From NCBI RefSeq assembly GCF_900094555.1, contig NZ_FMAC01000010.1, positions 62,001 through 126,000 on the forward strand: DNA of 64,000 bases. The letters are read 5' to 3'. The notes under the pieces were generated by a model. That model did not search any database, was not told the DNA's origin, and saw nothing but the letters and a program-made list of their open reading frames with translations. Below are positions 58,543 to 64,000 of this stretch, piece after piece. Source of the stretch: Martinezella hainanensis (GTDB taxonomy: Bacteria; Pseudomonadota; Alphaproteobacteria; Rhizobiales; Rhizobiaceae). Numbering within the stretch: position 1 is the first letter of the stretch; each line of letters begins with the position of its first letter. A program made the position numbers and the translations under genes.

Positions 58543-59487
58543 ATGACGGATGCGGATGCTTCGCTCGCCGTGCGGGCAGCCTGGTTGCACTATGCCGGCG
58601 GACTGACGCAGTCCGAAGTGGCAAAACGTCTCGGCGTTCCCTCGGTGAAGGCGCATCGTCTGATCGCGCGCGCCGTTGCCGAAGGCGTCGTCAAGGTGAC
58701 CATCGATGGCGATATCGTCGAATGCGTCGAGCTCGAGACGCAGCTCGCAGCGCGTTTCGGCCTGCAATATTGCGAGGTCGCGCCGGATCTTGGCGAGGAG
58801 GGTTTCGAGTTTCGCGCACTCGGGCAGGCGGGTGCCGGCTTTTTGCGACGTGAGATCGAAGGCGGCAACAACAAGGTGATCGGCCTCGGCCACGGGCGGA
58901 CGCTTTCGTCTGCCGTTCATCACATGGCGCGCGTCAGCGCCAAGGATTTGCGCTTCGTCTCGCTGCTTGGCGGGCTTACCAGAAACTATGCGGCCAATCC
59001 CTATGATGTCATGCACCGCATTGCGGAAAAGACCGGCATGCAGTCGCATGTGATGCCGGTGCCGTTCTTTGCCAATACGCGCGAAGACCGCGACGTGCTG
59101 CTTGCCCAGCGCGGCGTGAAGGAAGTCTTTGACCTCGCAAATGGTGCCGATCTCAAGCTCGTCGGTCTCGGCACGGTCGATACTGATGCCCAGCTCGTCT
59201 TGTCGGGCATGGTCGAGCCGAAAGAGATCAAGGAGATCACCGCGGCGGGCGGCGTCGGCGAAATTCTCGGCCATTTCTTTGATGCCGATGGCAATATCCT
59301 TGAGACCATGCTGACATCACGCACATTGTCTGCCTCTTTGCCGCGCACGAAGGGCGAGCGGCTGGTGGCGCTTTCCGGCGGGTTGCCGAAGGTCGAGGCC
59401 ATCCGCGCGGTCCTCAAGAGCCGCTGTCTCTACGGTCTGATCACGGACGAGAAAACAGCGCGGGCACTGCTGAAGGACCAGATGTGA
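58543..59487 (+). CDS. eryD: Erythritol operon regulator, SorC family
   Basis: Transcriptional repressor of 314 residues from the ATG at 58543; the open frame runs 40 codons further upstream but without a fitting start. The N-terminal helix-turn-helix is GGLTQSEVAKRLGVPSVKAHRLIARA near residues 19-44. The C-terminal SorC sugar-binding domain has VIGLGHGRTLSSAVHHM near residue 115 and RTKGERLVALSGGLPKVEAIRAVL near residue 268 (split). In Brucella EryD represses eryABCD and erythritol relieves it. 128 bases separate it from eryC. Confidence 0.92.
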   Translation: MTDADASLAVRAAWLHYAGGLTQSEVAKRLGVPSVKAHRLIARAVAEGVVKVTIDGDIVECVELETQLAARFGLQYCEVAPDLGEEGFEFRALGQAGAGFLRREIEGGNNKVIGLGHGRTLSSAVHHMARVSAKDLRFVSLLGGLTRNYAANPYDVMHRIAEKTGMQSHVMPVPFFANTREDRDVLLAQRGVKEVFDLANGADLKLVGLGTVDTDAQLVLSGMVEPKEIKEITAAGGVGEILGHFFDADGNILETMLTSRTLSASLPRTKGERLVALSGGLPKVEAIRAVLKSRCLYGLITDEKTARALLKDQM

Positions 59488-59520
59488 TGCAGTCTGCGTG
59501 AAAACACGATTTCATCTCAA

Positions 59521-59562
59521 TGTAACAACAGAAATGTTGAATTGTGAGACTTTGATGTTATA
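59521..59562 (+). promoter_or_regulatory. Candidate operator upstream of eryR
   Basis: Contains TGTAACAAC (59521-59529), the hairpin-like inverted repeat CAACA-GAAA-TGTTG (59526-59539) and ATGTTATA (59555-59562). The outer words are shared with the eryA promoter region. It is 42-83 bases upstream of the eryR GTG start and probably marks an independent, regulated promoter for eryR-tpiB-rpiB. Confidence 0.45.
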
Positions 59563-59603
59563 TTCTTCCAAGTTCCATTTCGGGCCAATTGCCGGAGTGC
59601 AAG

Positions 59604-60380
59604 GTGAAACGCGAAGAGCGCCAGCAATCGATCATCAATCTGCTCGTAGAGCATAAGACCGTCGATCTCGACGATCTGGCCGATCGCTTCATCGTGTCCA
59701 AGATGACGATCCATCGCGATCTCGACGATCTCGAGCAGGCTGGTGTGCTGCGCAAGGTTCGCGGTGGTGCGACCATCGATGCCGGTACCCAGTTCGAAAG
59801 CGATTTCCGTTTCCGTGAGCGCCAGGGCCATGACGAAAAGCTCGCCATGGCGCGCGCAGCGCTCGATCTGGTCGAGCCCGGCATGACCGTCATGATCAAT
59901 GACGGATCCATGGCGGCCGTTCTCGGTGAAATGCTGCTGCAGAAAAGGCCCCTGACGCTGATCACCAACAATGCCGCGATCATAGACCGTATGAAGAATG
60001 AAAGCGGCATCACGCTGATCGCGCTCGGCGGCGTCTATTCAGCCAAGTTCAACGCCTTTCTGGGCGTCGTCACCGAGGAGGCACTGTCGCGGCTGCGCGC
60101 CGATATCGCCTTCCTGTCGACGCCGGCCGTTTCCGGCAAGCTTGCCTATCACATGGACGATAATGTCGTGCGCACGAAGCGGGCGATGATTGCATCGGCC
60201 GCCAGGAGTTGCCTACTCGTCAACCATCAGCGCATCGGACATACGGCCCTGCATGTGATGGCCGATCTTGCCGATTTCGATGCCGTGATTACCGATCAAG
60301 CGCCTGATGCCGCCATTGTCGAGCAATTTCGCTGCGACGGCATCGTCCTTACCATCGCCTCGAACCAGGATATGACATGA
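59604..60380 (+). CDS. eryR: DeoR-family regulator of the erythritol locus
   Basis: DeoR/GlpR-type regulator of 258 residues. I chose the GTG at 59604, which has CCGGAG six bases upstream; a TTG at 59589 would add five residues. The helix-turn-helix is VDLDDLADRFIVSKMTIHRDLDDLEQAG near residues 20-47, and the sensor domain has MINDGSMAAVLGEML, ITNNAAIIDRM and LIALGGVYSAKFNAFLG. It overlaps tpiB by four bases (ATGA). It is paralogous to the DeoR-type gene at 48068-48961, with the same FNAFLG/CNAFMG signature. Confidence 0.92.
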   Translation: MKREERQQSIINLLVEHKTVDLDDLADRFIVSKMTIHRDLDDLEQAGVLRKVRGGATIDAGTQFESDFRFRERQGHDEKLAMARAALDLVEPGMTVMINDGSMAAVLGEMLLQKRPLTLITNNAAIIDRMKNESGITLIALGGVYSAKFNAFLGVVTEEALSRLRADIAFLSTPAVSGKLAYHMDDNVVRTKRAMIASAARSCLLVNHQRIGHTALHVMADLADFDAVITDQAPDAAIVEQFRCDGIVLTIASNQDMT

Positions 60381-61147
60381 CAGAGAAGCCTCGCTATTGG
60401 ATCGGCACAAGCTGGAAGATGAACAAGACGCTGGCCGAGGCGCGCGCCTTCGCGGAAGCGCTACGTGCCGCCGATGCCTTGCGCGATACGCGCATCCAGC
60501 GCTTCATCATTCCGCCGTTCACGGCCGTCCGCGAGGTCAAGTCGATCCTGTCGGAAAGCTCCGTCAAGGTCGGTGCCCAGAATATGCATTGGGCCGACCA
60601 GGGTGCCTGGACGGGGGAAATCTCGCCGCTGATGCTGAAGGATTGCAATCTCGACATCGTCGAGCTCGGCCATTCGGAGCGTCGCGAGTTTTTTGGCGAG
60701 ACCAATGAGACCGTCGGCCTGAAGACCGAGGCCGCCGTCCGCCATGGATTGATCCCGCTCATCTGTGTTGGTGAGACATTGGCCGATCGCGAAAGTGGCC
60801 GCGCAGCGGAGATCCTGAGCGAGCAGGTCATCGGCGCTCTATCGAAGCTCTCGGATGGCCAGAAGCAGGCCGAAATTCTGCTCGCCTATGAGCCGGTCTG
60901 GGCGATCGGCGAGAAGGGGATCCCCGCCGAGCCTTCCTATGCCGATGCGCGCCAGGCCGAAATCATCGCGGTCGCGCAAAAGGCGCTCGGTCGAGAGATT
61001 CCATGCCTCTACGGCGGATCGGTCAATCCGCAAAACTGTGAAGAACTCATATCCTGCCCGCACGTAGACGGGCTTTTCATCGGCCGCTCGGCCTGGAACG
61101 TCGAAGGTTATCTCGACATTCTCGCCAAGTGCGCCGCCAAACTCTGA
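60377..61147 (+). CDS. tpiB: Triose-phosphate-isomerase-like L-3-tetrulose-4-phosphate isomerase (TpiB/EryH)
   Basis: TIM-barrel isomerase of 256 residues. The N-terminal motif is WIGTSWKMNKT, with Asn and Lys as in TPI but SW in place of the usual N-WKMN start. Catalytic His is in ELGHSERREFFGE near residue 98 and catalytic Glu in AYEPVWAIGEKG near residue 171; the phosphate loop is LYGGSVNPQN. In Brucella the homologue EryH isomerises L-3-tetrulose 4-phosphate to L-erythrulose 4-phosphate. It is coupled to eryR by a four-base overlap and followed by rpiB after ten bases. Confidence 0.93.
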   Translation: MTEKPRYWIGTSWKMNKTLAEARAFAEALRAADALRDTRIQRFIIPPFTAVREVKSILSESSVKVGAQNMHWADQGAWTGEISPLMLKDCNLDIVELGHSERREFFGETNETVGLKTEAAVRHGLIPLICVGETLADRESGRAAEILSEQVIGALSKLSDGQKQAEILLAYEPVWAIGEKGIPAEPSYADARQAEIIAVAQKALGREIPCLYGGSVNPQNCEELISCPHVDGLFIGRSAWNVEGYLDILAKCAAKL

Positions 61148-61157
61148 GGAGCATACA

Positions 61158-61613
61158 ATGAAGCTTGCTATTGCTGGAGACAGCGCCGGCGAAGGCCTCG
61201 CCAAGGTTCTCGCCGATCATCTCAAGGATCGTTTCGACGTGAGCGAAGTATCACGCACGCAGCAAGGCCCTGATGCGTTTTATGCCAATCTCGCCGACCG
61301 CGTCGCTTCCGGTGTCATCGACGGCACCTACGATAAGGCGATCCTCGTCTGTGGTACCGGCATCGGCGTCTGCATCTCGGCCAACAAGGTGCCGGGCATT
61401 CGCGCTGCTCTGACCCATGACACCTATTCGGCGGAGCGCGCCGCGCTCTCGAACAACGCCCAGATCATCACCATGGGCGCCCGCGTCATCGGCACCGAGC
61501 TTGCCAAGGCCATTGCCGATGCGTTCCTGGCGCAGACCTTTGACGAGAACGGCCGTTCTGCCGGCAACGTCAAGGCCATGAACGAAGTGGATGCGAAGTA
61601 CAACGCCCGTTAA
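61158..61613 (+). CDS. rpiB: RpiB-type D-erythrulose-4-phosphate isomerase (EryI)
   Basis: RpiB/LacAB-family isomerase of 151 residues. MKLAIAGDSAGEGLAKVLADHL opens the chain. The active site loop ILVCGTGIGVCISANKVPGIRAAL near residues 69-92 holds the catalytic Cys, and NAQIITMGARVIG follows. In Brucella the homologue EryI makes D-erythrose 4-phosphate, the end product of the route. Last gene of the ery locus, it is followed by a strong terminator about 110 bases on. Confidence 0.93.
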   Translation: MKLAIAGDSAGEGLAKVLADHLKDRFDVSEVSRTQQGPDAFYANLADRVASGVIDGTYDKAILVCGTGIGVCISANKVPGIRAALTHDTYSAERAALSNNAQIITMGARVIGTELAKAIADAFLAQTFDENGRSAGNVKAMNEVDAKYNAR

Positions 61614-61722
61614 GGGCAGCTTTGGTCTGAAGCCGTGAAATCGAGTGGTGTGGCAAGCCTTGGCTGCATCGCGCCGCTTGGCGGATGGCTGCCTCTCAAA
61701 CGAAATCAGCCTCCAAAAAACC

Positions 61723-61750
61723 GGGCGGAATCGCTTAAGTGATTCCGCCC
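61723..61750. terminator. Bidirectional terminator between rpiB and the pyruvyltransferase gene
   Basis: The stem GGGCGGAATC...GATTCCGCCC is perfect over 10 pairs and extends to 14 with one mismatch, nearly without a loop. On the minus strand it is followed by GG and a run of T (AAAAAA on the plus strand at 61715-61720), a textbook terminator for the pyruvyltransferase gene. It can also serve the ery operon. Confidence 0.8.
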
Positions 61751-61810
61751 GATATTATGTTGTGGTCCTGCCGCCGGATCGTGGGTCGGCGGCGTGCGAC
61801 CGGGACTGCG

Positions 61811-62824
61811 TCAGGCAGCTGGTGCCAATGGTTGCGTGGCCGCCTGGTGGCGCGCCCAGGCAATACCGTCGTCGAGTGAGGTCGCGCGGTAGGCCAGATC
61901 AGTACCGCCGGAAAATGCGGCCATGAACCGACGTATCTTGCCATAGCTATTGTCCAGCACCGCGTGCGGCCGTCCAAGCAGGATCGAGCAGATGTGGACA
62001 TGCAACCGGTCTGTGACGATCGCCCGGCCACGAGAGATCTGACGGATGCCGCGCCGCAGTCGGTTATGCGCCGCCGCGTCGAGTTTGCGCAGCCGTATCT
62101 CTGCCGGCTTGAGGGTCAGCAAAGCCGTTGCCGCGCCGAACGCCTTGGAGATGCGCACACGCTTGGCGGATTCAGTCGTCCAGTCCTCCTTCGGAATATC
62201 GGGATAGGCAGAAAAATTGGCATCTCCCACCTTCTCGAGATCGGATCGCAGCATGGCCAGCACCGGAAATTCCGGTTCGTCCGGCTGGATCGTTCCAATG
62301 CTGAAGGCCATATCTGGGCAAAGACGCACTTCGCAGTCGAAGTGCTTATGGGCAAACTCCTTCGATTCTTCGTCGCGTACCAGCAATACGAAGTTCTTGT
62401 GGCGTCCGATGACGCGAGCACTTTCCTCGATCCGCGCCTGAGACTTGTAATGGATGGATTGCGGGAACTGGATCACCTGCCGATTGGGGAAGCGCTCAAG
62501 CACCCGTTCGCGAAAGTCCTGATGCGCATCCCAGATGTCGCCGAAATTGCCGCCGCCATGGATGAAGATCGGGCCTGTCGGCATGGTGCGCTCGAGTTGC
62601 TCGGGCGAAAAATCGTCGATCCGCGAGACATAGGTCGGCCGCTTGCCATATCGCCTGTTGAGATAGGCCATTTCGCCCAGCCAAATGGCGGAGTCGCCGC
62701 AATTGCGGATGTCAGGAAAATCGAGGATTGCCAGAGGCTCATCATTGCTGACGTAGTCTTTCAGGCAATCGTGGATCATGTTGTCCAGTTTCGCGATCAG
62801 CACTTGATTTGATTGTAATGTCAT
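61811..62824 (-). CDS. Polysaccharide pyruvyl transferase family protein
   Basis: Enzyme of 337 residues that adds a pyruvyl ketal to a sugar of a surface polysaccharide (family function, PEP as donor). I chose the ATG at 62824, preceded by GGGGAA; an ATG at 62878 would add 18 residues. Signatures: LDFPDIRNCGDSAIWLGE near residue 33, IFIHGGGNFGDIWD near residue 81, VIQFPQSIHYKS near 112, LLVRDEESKEFA near 138 and the C-terminal AIVTDRLHVHICSILLGRPHAVLDNSYGKI near residue 262 (split). No membrane segment. It lies 58 bases downstream of a flippase gene, so it belongs to an exopolysaccharide or glycolipid cluster continuing beyond the window. Confidence 0.9.
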   Translation of the reverse strand: MTLQSNQVLIAKLDNMIHDCLKDYVSNDEPLAILDFPDIRNCGDSAIWLGEMAYLNRRYGKRPTYVSRIDDFSPEQLERTMPTGPIFIHGGGNFGDIWDAHQDFRERVLERFPNRQVIQFPQSIHYKSQARIEESARVIGRHKNFVLLVRDEESKEFAHKHFDCEVRLCPDMAFSIGTIQPDEPEFPVLAMLRSDLEKVGDANFSAYPDIPKEDWTTESAKRVRISKAFGAATALLTLKPAEIRLRKLDAAAHNRLRRGIRQISRGRAIVTDRLHVHICSILLGRPHAVLDNSYGKIRRFMAAFSGGTDLAYRATSLDDGIAWARHQAATQPLAPAA

Positions 62825-62882
62825 TTCCCCATTCCCCCGTTTAGATGACAGGTCAGTCTCGGCCGACATCGGCCGCATGTTT

Positions 62883-64000
62883 TCAGGCAGGACGAAGTTT
62901 CGGCAGCACCTTGCCGATGATGTTGCGAACCTCCGTTTCAGGACCGGCCGGCCGCTTCATCACCGTCCACAGCAGGAGTGTCGAACCGCAATAGAGCAGG
63001 CCACCGAGCAGGATCAGGATTGCGAGGTGTGTGACGAGCACGAGTTTGTCGTCCGTGTAGGCGAGATGACTTGAAGCGAGCGAAACGCCTGCTGCCATCA
63101 CGGCCACGCTCGCGAGCGCCCGAAGGTTCACCGACAATTGCTTGGCGACACTGATGCCGGTGAAGCGGCGTACGAGCATCATGTTGACGAAGGTACTGAA
63201 GAGGCCGGTGAATACGCGGCCGGCGATGACGCCTGGAAGTCCGTAGAGGATGAGGCCGCCGATCATGATCGGCACGCGCAGGCAGAACATCTGCGTGTCG
63301 CGAAGGAAGAGCACGCGCGTCTCGCCCTTTGCCATGCCGAGCGGCTGCACCAGGGAGCCCAGCGTCTGCAGTGCGAAGACAGAGGCGAGTGACTGGATGA
63401 TGAAGATGACCGGCGTCCATTTGTCGCCAAGCGCGAGCCTGACCAGCGGATCGGCAGTCACTGCAACGCCGATGCCGGCCGGAAGGGCGACGGCGGCAAC
63501 CAGTGCCTGCACACGCTGATAGGCGGCGGCAAGCCTGCCGGGATCATTGTGAATGCCAGCGAAAGCCGGATAGATCGTCTGGGTGAGGGGCGCTGTCGCC
63601 TCCCGCGTCGGCATCATGGCAAGGTTGCTTCCGACCGAATAATAGCCGAGCTGGATGCCGCCGAGCATCTTGCCAACAAGCAGATAGTCGAAGCGCCAGT
63701 TGAGCGTGCTGACGATCTGGCCGGCGGTAAGCCAGGCCGAGAAGGAGAAGAATTCCCGCATGTGCTGGAAGGTGATCCTCGGCCGGAACGGCAGCACGAG
63801 ATAGGAAACGACGACATTCGTCGCCTGACTGATCAGCGTGCCTACAACCAGTGCCCAATAACTTTGATAGATGATCGCGATCGCAACCGAGGCGACAAAG
63901 CCGGCGAACTTCTGCGAAACGGCGAGCACGAATTCCTGCCAGAAGATCAGATCGCGTTGCAGCATGATGCGGCGGGGATTGGTAAGGCCGCCCATGAGCA
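62883..64000 (-). CDS. Polysaccharide flippase, Wzx/ExoT-like, 5' end outside the window
   Basis: Inner-membrane lipid-linked oligosaccharide flippase of the MOP superfamily. The frame remains open to the right edge, so the N-terminal part (perhaps 100 or more residues by comparison with full-length members of about 480-500) is missing. The visible 372 residues contain eight or more hydrophobic helices and typical segments such as RDLIFWQEFVLAVSQKFAG, NWRFDYLLVGKMLGGIQLGYYSVG and AYQRVQALVAAVALPAGIGVA. Together with the pyruvyltransferase it resembles the ExoV/ExoT or PssM/PssL pairs of rhizobia. Confidence 0.88.
   Translation of the reverse strand, partial: LMGGLTNPRRIMLQRDLIFWQEFVLAVSQKFAGFVASVAIAIIYQSYWALVVGTLISQATNVVVSYLVLPFRPRITFQHMREFFSFSAWLTAGQIVSTLNWRFDYLLVGKMLGGIQLGYYSVGSNLAMMPTREATAPLTQTIYPAFAGIHNDPGRLAAAYQRVQALVAAVALPAGIGVAVTADPLVRLALGDKWTPVIFIIQSLASVFALQTLGSLVQPLGMAKGETRVLFLRDTQMFCLRVPIMIGGLILYGLPGVIAGRVFTGLFSTFVNMMLVRRFTGISVAKQLSVNLRALASVAVMAAGVSLASSHLAYTDDKLVLVTHLAILILLGGLLYCGSTLLLWTVMKRPAGPETEVRNIIGKVLPKLRPA

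Noticed and set aside
1..64000. CRISPR arrays, tRNA and rRNA genes, prophage genes, replication or partition genes
   Set aside because: No regularly spaced repeats, cloverleaf sequences, ribosomal RNA segments, phage structural genes or repABC-type genes were recognised anywhere in the window.

Overview
The window is a GC-rich alphaproteobacterial sequence of the Rhizobium/Agrobacterium type. Three things point there: a bcsN-bcsA-bcsB-bcsZ-TPR cellulose operon, an erythritol locus with the rhizobial/Brucella gene set (eryABCD, eryR-tpiB-rpiB, eryEFG), and RirA-type iron motifs (TGA-N9-TCA). The dense catabolic and accessory content would suit a large plasmid or chromid, but no replication gene is present, so the replicon is not known. 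No rRNA, tRNA, CRISPR array or intact insertion sequence was seen.

Layout. (1) 1-1701: tail of a sugar ABC permease gene followed by an SMP-30/gluconolactonase-like gene. (2) 1750-10950, minus strand: cellulose synthesis operon with overlapping or nearly touching genes, preceded by a perfect TTAA-N7-TTAA (CtrA-type) site. (3) 11207-31369, probably extending to 33956: a hydroxamate siderophore locus. It holds an IroE-like esterase, a TonB-dependent receptor, FhuCDB-type uptake, a GNAT protein, an iron-starvation sigma factor, a phosphopantetheinyl transferase, an amine N-hydroxylase, a single-module NRPS, an IucB/VbsA-type acyltransferase, a MATE exporter, a trans-sulfuration enzyme and an E. 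coli-like diaminopimelate decarboxylase. A cytochrome P450 and an LpxL/HtrB-like acyltransferase follow. (4) 33957-43025: a visibly AT-richer block with four glycosyltransferase-like genes and an ABC-2 export permease, probably horizontally acquired surface-glycan genes. (5) 43026-61613: polyol catabolism. One minus-strand unit carries a polyol ABC transporter, a DeoR regulator, a second FGGY kinase and a second GlpD-like dehydrogenase. The divergent plus-strand unit is eryABCD followed by eryR-tpiB-rpiB. (6) 61811-64000: a polysaccharide pyruvyltransferase and a truncated Wzx/ExoT-like flippase gene.

How the parts work together. In the siderophore locus, LysA would supply L-lysine, the IucD-like enzyme would N-hydroxylate it, the IucB/VbsA-like enzyme would acylate it, and the NRPS (degenerate condensation domain, adenylation, carrier, thioesterase) would activate the unit and release it, plausibly as an ester-linked oligomer. 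The MATE protein would export the product. The receptor and FhuCDB-type proteins would bring back the ferric form and the cytoplasmic esterase would open it to release iron. TGA-N9-TCA motifs lie upstream of the sigma-factor gene and in the esterase/receptor intergenic region. In the erythritol locus the route EryA, EryB, TpiB (EryH), EryC, RpiB (EryI) converts erythritol to D-erythrose 4-phosphate, which enters the pentose phosphate pathway.

The most promising unusual object is the siderophore locus: a lysine-type analogue of the vicibactin system with its own lysA copy, an NRPS condensation domain lacking the catalytic histidine, and a possible P450/acyltransferase tailoring pair. The product is inferred, not known.
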